From contig NC_040016.1 in NCBI RefSeq assembly GCF_000972845.2, positions 4,732,701-4,796,700 of the forward strand: 64,000 nt of DNA, given 5' to 3'. Of this stretch, positions 12,200 to 25,210 are shown piece after piece. The translations under genes were made by a program, and so were the position numbers. A model generated the notes under the pieces. It saw only the letters and a program-made list of their open reading frames with translations, made no database searches and had not been told where the DNA came from. Source of the stretch: Larimichthys crocea. Lineage: Eukaryota > Chordata > Actinopteri > Sciaenidae. Position 1 is the first letter of the stretch. Each line of letters opens with the position of its first letter.

Positions 12200-14055
12200 G
12201 TAATTGCCCAGGCTTCCAGCCCCACATCACATTTCTAATTTTTATCTACAGCAGCAGTTAATGTACGATTTTTTTTTAAAAACTGTGACTTTGCTGTATA
12301 ATCATGACATGGCACATATAGGAGTTGTGGGATTAATAAAGTGCAGCACTTCACCTAGAAACACAGTGAACCAATCCATCCATGCTACGTTTGTAACCTT
12401 CACCATAAGCATGTGCTGTCACTTCACATCACAAATACAGTATTACTTGTGTATTTATTTTCTCAATGTACTCTTTGGTCTTTCCCAAATGGAGTCAGGA
12501 ACAATCTTACTAGTAGAACATCTATTATAATTCACTTCTACGACAGCTTTACATAGATGCGTTCTTTTGTCAAAGTACAGCATGACAAACTTCAACAGTC
12601 CCACCTCAACACCCTGTCATAAAAGTAAATGATTGGCACATTTTTAAAAGAGACGGTGCAAATGTTAAGTGTACACTCGCTGCTCACAGCTCTTATTCTC
12701 CACTGCCATGGTTACCCTTTCTACATGTCTCTACATGCCAGTCACAAACACTGATAACCTCTGGGACCACAGCAACAGGTCAATCCAACAGTTAAAATGA
12801 CTTATTCAAATAAATACTCTCCTGGTGCCTTTAGGAGTCAGTGAGTATTTGCGAACATGAGTGCAGTCGAACCAGAGGCCTCTCTGTTTTAATTAAAACA
12901 AACTTGGCTGCTTGACTGAGCAGTCCAGGAGACAGTGGTCTAGAGGAGGAGTGGTACCAGTGTCACCCCATGAAAGCCGAGAGGAGCCGGTGAACTGTGG
13001 CAGCAGCATATTTTCCCGCCCCTGGTGCCTTGGAGTTCCATTGCTAAGTATCAAGGGTCAGGCTTAACAGTGAGGTGATACTCTAATGACCTCAATAAAA
13101 AGGCATTTAATTCACACCTTCTCCTCTATGAACTGGTTCACTTTTCACACATTGCCTTTGTAGCTGCCCACACCACCTCATTCATATCCTCTTGATAAAT
13201 CCCCCCCAATTTCCAGCTGTGTATTCCTGCCAAAAGGATTTAACCTGCATGGAGGGGCCCCAACTGTCCCGCTTTGATCTCATCTGTCCCGTTTAACACT
13301 TTGACCACGGCTCCTGGACATCTCTACAGGTAACTGCTGGAGTTAACACACAGAAGGGCAATATGCTCCACCTGCTGGTTAACTTGCATTAAAACAAGCA
13401 GACAGGAGGGGGTCAGTGTAATACAGATGTTGTCCAAAGTTTATCTATTTGATTTTGTGATGATTCCAGTGATGTTGAGATTTACAGCTGAAATATGAGA
13501 TAGTGGTAAAGTTCATGGATTCGCATGCACAATACAGATCTGTGAATCCCCAGCATTTATACAGCAAACACAATAGGTTATTTTCTTAACCTACCTACGT
13601 CCCTCTGGTTGGAATAAACATGTTCAAATCTAATAGTATGCATTTAATATTTATTTTACATCCGAGTTTCATTAATGGATCTAAACCATGGAGAAACAGC
13701 AAGTCATACGAGAATGAAAAGTCTTTGGAAAGCTGTAAAAAAAAATGAGGAGCTGGACACATAAAAAAAACTGAAACATCAAGATGAATGACAAATAAAA
13801 GGCCTCCCCTTCTATGATGACCTAAAAGACCAATTGCCACGCAGCTGTCATCATCGCCAGGTTGGGTAGGCCCCTCTGATTGGTCCATGCACAGTACACC
13901 CAGCACCACGACATTGGTCCAGGTGTTTGCCGAAAGGAAGGAGTCTGTCTCGAGCGTATACACACACTAATGCAGCAGGTCTTCCGCATTTCCCCACAAG
14001 AGATGCGACTTGGCACGACGAATCTAAAGACAGGAGGGAGCCGTCAGTCACAAAG
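12200..14055. other. Intergenic spacer between the rae1 3' end and the rbm38 promoter
   Basis: About 1.85 kb of AT-rich DNA. I see no coding exon, RNA gene or clear mobile element. Any upstream regulatory elements of rbm38 would be expected here. Confidence 0.5.
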
Positions 14056-14544
14056 AACATTTTTCCTTTTGTTTATTTCTGTTCACTGTGTCCCCTTTCG
14101 CACAGAACAGTACAACACTCTTCAGCAGACAAAAATCAGTCCTTGCAGACATTGGTTGATTCATTGTAAATTGCTTGATGCCTATGTTCAATATTTTCTA
14201 AAGCACCACTCTTTCAAAACTCTTTGAAAAAAAGCCAGCAGGCTTCATCACAAAATTCTTGATTGTACAGGCAGCTTTTAGAGACTATTACAGCAGAAAC
14301 CACACAAGCCTTCAAAAGGACTTCACTCAGATCAGTGCAGTACCATCCCCATACTAAATGGCTACTTGTAGCAGTACGTGGCAGTACTAGATCTGAACTG
14401 GCATTACTGCCCATATCCATGCACGCCAGGGATCATGGGGTGCCTTTAAAGGCCCTACTGAGAGTCACAATGTCACTGAGGAAGTGGGGCAGCCCCATCC
14501 GGTGACTACAGTCTCCACGGTTACAGACAGTGGCTGCCCTTCTC
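14056..14544 (-). other. rae1: rae1 3' untranslated region
   Basis: This runs from the rae1 stop codon to just past an AATAAA signal (complement of 14072-14077). Cleavage is inferred near 14055. Confidence 0.5.
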
Positions 14545-17500
14545 TCACCATTTCTTGTTCCGAGGCTTCAGCTCCTCGGCAGCGTTCCTCAAGAAGATGT
14601 AGTTCTTTTTCTGGGGGTTGTAGTACTCGTGGCCCTGAGGAAGAGATATGAGAGAACAAAATTACAAACCGTGAGAAAACCAGCACGAGGTGCATGCCAA
14701 CAGTTTTCAGCCATTCTTGTGAAATGCAAATGCGAGCTCCTACCTTCGACCAGTCGTAACTGGAAGCATATGCAAAGATGTTGCCGTTGTGGTTAAAGCA
14801 GCAAGCCGTGATGGGCTGGTCGAGCTGCTCTGAGGTCTTCAACTTGGTGCGGGCATCTTTGTCCCAGAAGCTGAAGCGCCCGTCTGAGCCCACAGTAGCC
14901 AGTGTGCCATGGACAGGATGGAAGGAGATAGCATTCACCTGATGGGAGGAAACAGAAACTAGTGAGGTGTGGCATTAAGAAACATAAACAGGCTGGTTAG
15001 TGAATCAGATTGACTATGTTGTATAGATACACGAAGCAGTTCAGCAAGATGGCGTCAACTCAGAAAGAAATATGTGGAAATCATTGCATTATTTAAAAAG
15101 TACAGCACTTATGAGTGTATTTAAAATGTAAATGACATTAATGTTAAGCCATATTCGTATTAATATTAATTTCAGATATTGATTACTGTTAAAAGACCTG
15201 TTTGACTGCAGCTATGTCAAAAGTTATTACTTAGACATGAGTATTTCCTGCTGTGACAAACAGTGTCTGCTGTAACACTTTGCATCAAATCCATGTCCAT
15301 CCATGTTCCAATACAAAAAATATGCATCTAAAATGATATCTTTATCTATCACAGTCAACACTGTTTTCAACGTTTAAAACAACTTACAGCATAGATATCC
15401 TGCGGAGTGGTTGTGTTGGTTCCGTTGGACCGGTGGCACTTAAAGGTGAAGTTGTCTTTAGCTCTGAAAGGGATCACATTTGTGAGTTTCTTTTAAATTA
15501 TGTAAAAACAAAATTATCATCAAACATCCTTCAAAAAATCATTCACTTTTAGACACTCACGGGTTTGGAGGATTGATATAGTGAATGGCCACTCGGCCTT
15601 CAATGCTACCCAGTGCGAAGCCCGTCGGCTTGTTTTGCTTGTCCTTGAATATGGCAACACAGCGGTGCTGCAGGGCAGAGGAGTCATTGGATCAAAAAAG
15701 CAGTCATGCATAGAAAATCAATAACTTTGAAATTTTTATTGTGGCAATACAAACAACAATGTATACAGAGAAATAATAAAAGTGGGAAAAAATAAGCCTC
15801 ATGGTGGATTAACATTCACCTGATGTTTGAGAGGAGAGTCTATCCTGCGAAACTCAGAAGGCTGGTTCTCCAGCTGGTACACTATCAGGCCTCTCTCAGC
15901 TGTGGCAACCACGGCCATGGGATATACCTACATATGACAGTCAGGGAGGTTAAAAAGGAAATTTTTTTAAAAAATCCACAAAATCAATCATCTACACAAG
16001 AAACATAAAATGTGTGTCATACTTACAACATCTGCACAGTAGCATCTCTCTGGCATCTGCAGAGACATCATGGGATTGGGAGAGCGGGTGTCCCAGAACT
16101 GAAGAGATAACATAGAAAAGCTATTTAGAATTTTAAACTTCAGTACTAGTTTTAAAAAATGACACTCTATACCTCTTCCAATACCACAATGAGACAAAGA
16201 GTATGCAAGTATCAATTCTTTTGATAACCCTGTTAAAAACAATGTTTGAACCCCCACTGTCTGATTGGCTTTTTAAGTGATCATTATAGTTGCAATGTCA
16301 TGGATGTATCACTCAAACTGGACCATTTTATTTCCTGTTTATGTGATGATAAAAGTAAAGACTGCATTCTTGTCTTTTCAAGCACGCTGACTGATGCATT
16401 GAAATTGATGTTGTACCTTCAGTGTTTTGTCCCAGCTGCCAGTCATAATACAACTGTAGTTTGGGGCTTTTATCCAGTGGATTGCTTTGATCGGACCGTC
16501 ATGCTGTGAAGAGAAATGGTGAGGTGTCAGATAACATCTGCTTCCTTCTCGAGACCACATGATTGATCTGGGAACTCTCATCCAACCTGTGCAATCTGCA
16601 TCGCTTGATTGCTGTTAAGATCCCACATCTTTGCTGTTTTGTCACATGAAGCAGTGAAAACTTTACTCCCATCCTGGTTAAAGAGAAAAGCACATCATAA
16701 ATTATTCTGTGGGCCAGCAGACTGCATCTGTTACAGAGCTTAAATTACTCTGGTTTGATGAGACCTACATCGCTCCAGCATGCATCCAGCACTGGACCTG
16801 TGTGCATCTGTTGGGCTTTGGGGACAGTCTGTCCATTATCCTGCACCTCCCAGCACCGGACCTGAGGACATATGATAGAGCAGAGTTAAGTAATTAAGTT
16901 TGGAAGACAACTATGGTGAAAGACTTCAGCTGTACTCAAATCCTACATTTAAATTCATCATAATCCTGGGTTTATGAAATCCAGCTACAAGAGTACACAA
17001 TTATTATGACTGAATAAATAACTCACATCGTTGGCCCAGGATCCTCCGATGAGGAAGTTTCCTGGCATGGTGGGGGGGCTGAAAGCCAGACAGCTGATGC
17101 TGTCATCTGGAGGTGAAGTCACCTCAACATCCTGTAGGACAAATCAGGAACACACACACAACAAAGAAAGACATCAAACAATAAACCATGTTCTGTCTCA
17201 GCTTGACATGAGTCTAGATCTTTTGCTTCTTGCTGGTTTGAATTAATCTAACCGAATTTGTCAGGTTTGTTGACAGCGAGATGGATCATGACAAAGATAT
17301 TTTAGGGTGAATCCAATACATGAACTCATTTCAAATACAAATGGCTCGCTAAGAGAGACGATAGTGTGCAGGTTATTGTAAAATCACTATGACCTGTTGG
17401 TGCAATTCAATCTAGAGAGCCAGCTCTTCAGAGAGTACCTTCTCTCCTAGCACTACATGACAGATCTACTCCTTAAGAACTGTCACCAGCACTTATTGCT

Positions 17501-18142
17501 GCACTAACGCTTCTTATCGCACTATAGCTTGATTGTTATCTGTGTAAGTCGCTTTGGATGAAAGCGTCTGCTGAATAAATAAATGTATATGTTCTAAATG
17601 AAGATATACCTACATTTCTACATGATCAAAATATATACATTTTTTTTGTAAATAAAAAAAAAGAAAGAATCAAACCAGTTAACGATACTGTGAGAAAAAA
17701 GATAAAAAGTTGACACATAAGCTTCTGTTAATTAATTAATCAATCAATCAATCGGATCATTTGAACACCAAAGGTTTTAATTAAATGACATTCGATATAT
17801 ATTGTCCATGCAATTATTACCAGATTTCAGCGAGGTTTGATTTTTTAGGCTGATCACTTAAAAGTCTCTTACATGTCCACAAATCATGTACCAACATCAC
17901 TTGCAGTCTGACCACATTCACTGGTAGTATCTCATGTTTTAACTGCGATGAGAGTGTGGAAACACTGTGGAGCACAATGTAAAACGAAAGGACACATTCA
18001 TGACAATGTATAGGAGCCGCATCAAAGGCTTTCTGACTCCCTGCTGGTTTACCTTCATGGGGTTGTGGCTGTCTGTCGCTGCGTTTCCAAAGACACCTGT
18101 CCCTCCTGTGCCAAAGCCCGTGGTCGTCCCAAACAAACTCAT
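14545..18142 (-). CDS. rae1: mRNA export factor RAE1 (Gle2)
   Basis: RAE1 is a WD40 beta-propeller at the nuclear pore. It binds the GLEBS motif of NUP98 and acts in mRNA export, and it also functions at mitotic spindles and checkpoints (family knowledge). Minus-strand coding exons are 18142-18053, 17131-17027, 16861-16769, 16673-16587, 16503-16417, 16098-16027, 15927-15820, 15667-15561, 15463-15388, 14938-14744 and 14634-14545. They sum to 1110 nt, giving 369 aa against 368 in human. Visible anchors in order are [110 protein letters not shown] and the C-terminal [13 protein letters not shown]. All exons have consensus splice sites and compatible phase. A non-coding first exon is inferred upstream. 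Confidence 0.97.
14939..15387 (-). other. rae1: rae1 intron between DIYA and VNAISFHPV exons
   Basis: A 449-bp AT-rich phase-0 intron with consensus borders. I see nothing else in it. Confidence 0.7.
16099..16416 (-). other. rae1: rae1 intron between WDKTLK and FWDTR exons
   Basis: A 318-bp phase-0 intron. The upstream duplication (19169-19570) matches rae1 up to 16101, so its break point sits at the acceptor edge of this intron. Confidence 0.7.
17132..18052 (-). other. rae1: rae1 intron 1 of the coding region
   Basis: A 921-bp phase-0 intron between NPMK and DVEVTSPP. It holds a retroposon-like tail (about 17395-17590) and AT-rich DNA. I see no exon. Confidence 0.7.
17395..17590 (+). repeat. 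SINE/LINE-like 3' tail
   Basis: The phrase 'gtaagtcgctttggatgaa' followed by 'agcgtctgctgaataaata' matches the very common 3' end shared by teleost retroposons (recalled, not searched). It ends in a short AAT/AAAT repeat. It lies antisense inside a rae1 intron. Only the 3' part is recognisable, so the 5' border is approximate. Confidence 0.5.
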
Positions 18143-18171
18143 AGTTCATTAATGTGTAATCCCACTGCACG

Positions 18172-18970
18172 CCTGCGAGAGAAGGTGAGAAGACAGACAC
18201 GTGGTGTGATTCACATAACAACAGACTTCATTCATTCATTCATTCATTCATTCATTCAGCTGGGCTCGTTTTTCAGTGCAACAGGTCACATTAGATGGCG
18301 AAGCAGCGTTTAGTCTGAAGGGCGTGTGAGCAAGCTGCATGTGAGCGACGCCAGGCAGCTAATGTGAGAACAATAATACACACTCAAGGTCTTTTATTAC
18401 CGGACTGTTATCATATGGTTTAGTTAGCACGCTTGACACAGGGGGGGAGACGTGTGGAAGTGTTAACACGAGCTGAAACTTGACAAGTCGTAGCTGCACA
18501 GCTAATGTTAACGCTAGCTGGCTAAGCTGTGCTACATTCACGTCACACAGCTCGTTAGGTAGCACACACAGACAGTTTAACAGGGTAATAGATTACATGA
18601 GCGTGTGTAACGTCACTACTATCTGAACTATCGTGTGGGCCGGATAATAAACATGACTAATGTTGGATAATTTAACAACAGCTAGCGTTAGCCACGTTAG
18701 CAGCTTAAATAAAACCTCCCCCGCGCAGCAACAAACGCCGCGTTCAAACATCGCACCGTGCGCAGAGCCGTCCCATCACTACATAAATATACGTACCCAG
18801 GTTTTGTTAAACTGCGGCTCAAAGCTCGCAGCGGCTAAAATGCCAACAATAATTTGCCGCAAAAGAAATGTGGCGCTCTCGGTAAGTCGCAGTTTGGTGA
18901 CGTATTTTCCCCCCCGGTAAACGTATGCGATACCGGGAGCAAACGCCTGGTGTCAGTGTGCGACAGCCAG
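18172..18970 (-). promoter_or_regulatory. rae1: rae1 5' UTR, leader intron and probable promoter
   Basis: Upstream of the rae1 ATG, a CTCTCGCAG acceptor (minus strand) places the start of the 5' part of the coding exon at 18172. A matching donor GTACGT is the complement of 18791-18796, so a non-coding first exon probably covers about 18797-18950. The DNA at 18480-18970 is relatively CpG-rich, consistent with a housekeeping promoter. An ATTC tetranucleotide run (about 18226-18257) lies in the leader intron. Confidence 0.45.
18226..18257. repeat. (ATTC)n microsatellite
   Basis: About eight tandem ATTC units in the rae1 leader intron. Confidence 0.9.
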
Positions 18971-19168
18971 CGAGTCCCGCTGCTCCTCCATGGAGAGTGA
19001 CTACAGTGTGCGTAAGAGGGATGCATCTCCTTTATAGTTTGCTTATTATTCTAGTAAAGCGGGCACGCATGGTCCCAGCAGTCTGCCACTATAAGGCACA
19101 TTACTAGATGAGCGCACAACATGTGGGGTAGGTAATAACTACTCATATCCTTTACTCAAGTAGAGTAA

Positions 19169-19570
19169 GCAGTCATGCATGGAAAATCAAAATCTTTGAA
19201 AATTTTATTGTGGCAATACAAACAACAATGTATACAGAGAAATAATAAAAGTGGGAAAAGACAAGGCTCATAGTGGATTAACATTCACCTGATGTTTGAG
19301 AGGAGAGTCTATCCTGCGAAACTCAGAAGGCTGGTTCTCCAGCTGGTACACTATCAGGCCTCTCTCAGCTGTGGCAACCACGGCCATGGGATATACCTAC
19401 ATATGACAGTCAGGGAGGTTAAAAAGGAAATTTAAAAAAAAAATCCACAAAATCAATCATCTACACAAGAAGCATAAAATGTGTGTCATACTTACAACAT
19501 CTGCACAGTAGCATCTCTCTGGCATCTGCAGAGACATCATGGGATTGGGAGAGCGGGTGTCCCAGAACTG
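19169..19570 (-). pseudogene. Partial rae1 duplicate (two exons plus intron)
   Basis: This 402-bp block is a same-orientation copy of rae1 positions 15700-16101 (constant offset 3469, allowing for small indels). It carries copies of the [11 protein letters not shown] exon (19567-19496) and the [13 protein letters not shown] exon (19396-19289). Both exon sequences look identical to rae1, and their splice acceptor and donor motifs are kept. Differences are confined to non-coding positions, for example around 19172-19195, 19258-19272 and an A-run near 19432-19443. The copy lies upstream of the rae1 promoter and lacks the rest of the gene, so alone it encodes nothing functional. Together the two exons are 180 nt and in phase 0, so inclusion in a transcript would keep the reading frame. 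The alternative explanation is an assembly artefact. Confidence 0.85.
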
Positions 19571-21824
19571 GACCCAACTAGACCCAAGAGAAGTAATGCA
19601 CAAGTATCTAAATACTCCATCATTCCATTACCATATTCACATTTTAACTCATGTAAATGTAAAGAAATATTATTTCATCGTGTCAAAAGTAAATATTATC
19701 ATATTGTAGAAGGCTTCCCTTTGTTATGTGAGTGTTATGTTTGTTTTATTATTACATATTCCTTAGCAAAGACTGAGCTAATTTTTTACTACATTACATA
19801 TTGGATTTTAATTCATAACAATTCAAAATGCTTTACAAGATGACTACATGTTTTTTTTTTTAGCTGTCAGATAAATGTTCAATATTTCTATCTAAACTGT
19901 AAGTGAAGACTAAACTGGCATCAGATGGAAATCTTCAAGTTAAATACAAGACTTCAGAATTTTGATACATTATTTAAAAGTAGCGTACTTTAGTAAATGT
20001 CCCTTTGTCCTTCGCTACACTGGTAATAACAAGGCATGTTGTCTTTAAAAAAAATGTATTCATGCTTTGATTTTATCTCCATGGACACATAATCTGAATG
20101 AAATAGGACAAATGAAGCAAATTCTGTGAATGTGAAACTCTGCCTCACTTTCCCAGTAGTTCATCCAGACTCAGCTTTAGATGAGGGCCACCTGTAGAGG
20201 GAACTTAAATACAATATTAAAATTAGATTGAAATAGATTAGGTGTATATGATTTTCTTGTGGAGAAGGATCAATGTGAACCCTTTCCACCAGTTTCCACA
20301 CATTTCAGTACTTCTTACTCATCAGCTGCACACAGTCAAACAGTGTGAGCTCCGGTGGGAGATGTAATGAATGTTTTTTATGGCACAGAGACACTATACA
20401 TTAAACAAATGAATGGAATGTGCTGCATAATTTAAAAGAGAAGCAGCAGCAATGGTGCTGTTGAAACATAATGTAAAAACTCCTTCACCTCCAATGAGTG
20501 GGATAATGATGACTGCCAGTTAGAGGACCTGTTGGTCTGTCTCCACTCAACTGAAGAGTCCTTCAGTAAAATAGATTTTTACTGTCTTAAACTGTTAGTC
20601 TTATAGCAGTAGTGAGGTTTACAAATGTTTGTAGTGGATAGGGGATGGCTCTTGTTTATATGAATTTGCAGTGATGAGCCATGTAAAGAGACCTCTTCTG
20701 GGAAAAACATCTTAAGTACCATGGTGCTCATGGAAATTTGGTTGCGTGGTTTTCGCTCATTTATGGATTCTTCCGATCATTCCCCTATATACAGAGACAG
20801 AAAATAGAAGTTGAGACACAGAGCAGCATTTTTAGCAAAAGGTCATTTCAGTTTGTGGTTATGACACATTAACTTCCTCTTTTGACTTTAATGTGCTGAT
20901 CCAGTCATCACTGTCCTCAAACCTGAGTAGAACACATGTATAATTTGTACTTCAGTGTTGGATCCTTGCTTTGTCATTCATTGCTCACCCCCACCCCCAT
21001 TAACTCTTATTAAAGAAGTCACAGTGGAGTTCTTCACACACTGTTGTAGTAATTCATTGGGGCTATTGGCATGTCTCTTCATGTGTCTGTACTGCTGCTG
21101 ATCACTCAAACCCCTCAACAATTAGGGTGGGCCTGAGTGTATTGTTTGAGTTCAAAGGTGTGTGCATAGTAGAAGGGATTAGGGAATTTCCCTCCCTACC
21201 TTCAGACTCATCTTTAAGCAGTATTGCACTACGTCCATGTGAGCAGCCTCGAGACAAAATGGTAAATTGAATTTAAATACAAATCTGTTACAATAAAAAT
21301 AGATGGGATTTGAAAAATAAGCACTCATGGCCTCCCAGAGGACTGATGAACCATGGGATAATCTGAACAGAGAGAGGGGAAAAGATGTGCAAATCAGATA
21401 TTTAGTCCACTTTCATCAGTGGCCAAACAAACATGTCCAAACAAAGGACGCAGCGATGGGGCACTTTGGGTTGAAAGGTCCACACCCCATCTATCCTATT
21501 ACCAAGATAATGCACTTCATTATAGGACATTGATCCTCTTGTCGTTGACTCACTCGTATACACTCTCCCAATCTTTCCAGTCTTGGTTTATCCCATTCTG
21601 GACCCCTCCTGCCCCTCCCCTGACACAGCGCCTCAATAAAATCCATTCCCAAGTTGCCATCAAGAGGAGCGCACGGCTGTATCACAGCAACACTGCAGTT
21701 ACAGGTGATGAGGGAATAATATACCGACTTTAGAGGATAGTGTGTTTCACTCCCACCACGAGTAGTTGCACTTTTTTTTACGCATCTTTCGATTAGTTAG
21801 AGTCGCGCGTAAACTTTGGCTGCA
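19571..21824. other. Intergenic region between the rae1 duplicate and bmp7
   Basis: About 2.25 kb. Fragments such as 'gtactttagtaaatgtccc' near 19985 resemble a common fish repeat. No exon of spo11, which lies between BMP7 and RAE1 in human, was recognised here. The bmp7 promoter and 5' UTR should occupy the right-hand end, but I see no clear TATA box. Confidence 0.5.
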
Positions 21825-24800
21825 ATGATGACAAGCGCCATCGCGACGACAATGACCCTCTTGTCGTGGGGTTATTGCATTTTGGCCACGCAGGTCGCCT
21901 TCTCCAACTTCTCAATGGACAACGAGGTGCGCTCCAGTTTCATCCACCGGCGACTGCGGAACCAAGAGCGCAGAGAGATGCAGCGGGAGATCCTCTCCAT
22001 CCTGGGGCTGCCGCACCGCCCGCGGCCGCACGTCTACACCAAACACAACGCTGCCCCGATGTTCATGCTGGACCTTTACAATACCATCTCTCCAGATCCA
22101 GAGCCGCCCGGGTATTCTTACTACAAGCCGACCCAGGTCTCCCCCATGGTGACCCCGCAGGACAGCCGCTTCTTGGATGACGCCGACATGGTGATGAGCT
22201 TTGTCAATCTGGGTAAGTTTTCAATATGACTCTATAAAAACTGAGTTATGAAGTAATGTTTCTAAATTGTGTTAGATATAATGACTGTATAGTGGCTTAG
22301 GGGCATTATAACGTTTGATTTCAGTATTAGATTTGACAATAACTCTTATATGTGCCTATGATACTCATTATGGAGATTCAAGTGCCCCAAGATCTGCCAT
22401 ATTACTAATATTGGGAGTTATTGTAGTACTTATTTTACTACTTAGTGACAAAAATAGATAATATTTCAGCTCTGTTACCGGAATGAATGATCTGGGCACA
22501 TGGGTGCATTCATTAAATGGGTGTGGGAGCCAATGTTTCTGACATTGTGGCTTGAAGGTCACTTTCTTCACTTGAAATCCAGCATTATGCATTCCGAGTT
22601 GTAAATGTTATGACAACATGCCCATATCCGATTACCCCAGAATCCCTTCAAAGCTCCGGGGGAGAGGCTTTAGCATGGCTTTGTTTCACATGACTAGGAA
22701 TTGAACGGGCATTTCTAGAAACCCCCAGGGAGTGAGAGACAAGTTGACAGAGATCAGAAAATACAAACTGCAACATGTTATTGCTGAAGTAATCTCTGTT
22801 AGTGCAGGTGCTTATGTGTGTGTTCAGTGCAGGGGTAAATCACAAGGGTCACAGGTGGGAGTTGGGGCTCAGTCAGACATTATTGAATTTATAAAAGGCA
22901 AATCCTGCCTTTGTTTCCCTTGGAGATCCTACGGCGGCTCTGATATCACTATGGTGAAACAGCAGACGGTGTGGTGCCCGTGGCTCTTATCCGGATGTGG
23001 TTACATCCAAAACCAACCCCTGTCTTCTCTATGACCCTCTCCTGCCCTTATGTGTCAGTGTGAGGAGAAGAAGTTTGTACATCTCTCCATGAAAACCCCC
23101 TCTCTCTCTTTGTGTTGTTTAGTTGGATTAATGAAGAGTTATTTTTTCGACCACCCCATTAAATGTGTATTTAATATGAAACATTTGGAGGCCATAGAAA
23201 TACCCTGAAACATAAACATTTTATGTCCTCGGTCAGGAACCTTTAACTGACAGTCTTTAGCTAATGAGATCTGGAAACATCGTTTCTGAAAACTCATAGC
23301 AGATTTATGTGGTTCCACATCTGAAGAGTTTGATTATAAAGAGGAAGAAGGGGGAAAAAAAGACACAATGAGTGTGTATTATTTCTCTCTCAGGCCTGCC
23401 ACAGCCTCCTGTGCTGATGATTGGCAGAGTTTTTAACTTGGGCTCCCACATTGTGCTGGAGTTGACTCTATCTTGGTGGTCCCGGGATGATCGCTTCAAG
23501 ACTGAACTGGATTATGGTATTTCCCTTCCAAAGACCACAGCTTCCAGTGTGAGGGAGAGCTGCTGTAGAGCTGCCTTCTCCCAGTACACCCAGGTATATC
23601 CTGCAGGTGGACGGGGCTTAGAATACTAGTATCTATTCAACCTCTCTTTTTAAGAGCTTGTGTAGTCACACACGTGCTGTATATCACATCACTGCACACA
23701 TGCTGGTACATATACATGGCTGCATATGTTTACTTGTGTTACAATGCCAAACCACAAGTCGTACTTCAGGATCACCAGCAGGAAGCATTCGTTTTTTTTT
23801 TGTCATGCAACATTGCACAAAGTAATAGCACTACACATTTGTAGTTTCTTCATAAAGAAAAAGACTGAATGTAGCTGAGAGGTCTTATCAGTTGTAGCTG
23901 TTCTGCTGTTCTCTGCTCTGCTACTCGTCATGTCGGCCGCCTTGTTTACTGCTGCAGGAATCTTTGCTCGGAGACGTGACACATGCGTTCAGTATGGGAC
24001 CGCAACACACCTACAGAGCGTGGGAAAAGGCTTAATGAACATAAATGTCACTGGGTTTCATTAGAATAGAAAAAAAGAGCTCAACATGTTTTGCTAACAG
24101 TTGGAGGAATGGCCGTGTCACTGAAAAACAGAAGGTGTATTGTGCTTTTTAAGAACACGCAGGAAGAAATGTGTTTGTCCTGCTAAGCTGATCTGTAGGA
24201 AGCATAAGGAGATCATACAAAGAATTTCTTTTGCCCCACCAGAAAATCTCATTAACGCTCTCATTATTTATACATTCATGTGCAAAATAATTCCTTGCTC
24301 TTTAGCTTAAGGTTCAAATTGCAGTTGTACAACAGCATCTGCCGATAAGAAGCTTTAAGCCCACTTTTGTCTACTAAAGATTGTGTAGTAGATTTGAAAC
24401 TCTCTTTGTCATCAATAAGCAGACATGGTTCTGCAGCAGATTTATGCATATGTGCAACATTTGTTTAGCAGAATCCTTTTTCTTGGTTTGAATAACCTGC
24501 GAGGAAACAGCTTAGGCAATGTGGTCAAACATTCATGGATTTGAAAATAATTCATCAGTTCAAAATAAAAAAGTTTGAAACATGATTAATTCATAGAATG
24601 TAACGTCAATTTTATTTATATAAACCAATATCACAAATCACAAATTTTACCTCAAGGGTATTTGCAGCTGTACAGTATACGGACACCCTCGATTCAGATA
24701 AAAACCTGTACATAAAATATATGCTGCATGTACAGAATAGACGAATATAAATATTGTCTGAAGCACAGTGGTCCCATCATTTTTTCTTTGCAGATGTTGT

Positions 24801-25171
24801 GATATATCTCCAAACCACCCATGCTGATTTGTAAAAAAAAAAACACACTTACTATAAAATTGCAATAGGTTAATGATAGCTCTGTGGCTGTGTGGCCCTG
24901 CAGTGTGAGGAGTAATCTAAAGTGTTGAAAAGCCTCCCAGAGGGAAGTTTGCATATCTGAGGTCTGATCTCTGCAGCTAATGGTCCCTAACGTAAACACA
25001 CCAAGTCCTTACAAGCAATTATTGCTTTCATAAAAACACCCCTCGTTCCCTTCCAGCATTTAATTGCGGTCAAACAAATGACTAGCAGGGTTCAGAATGC
25101 ACTGCTCTTAATGATGAACGGCTTGTGTGTGTTTTTGTGTCGTTACAAATGTTTTTAGAAGACTTTGACTC

Positions 25172-25210
<39 letters not shown>

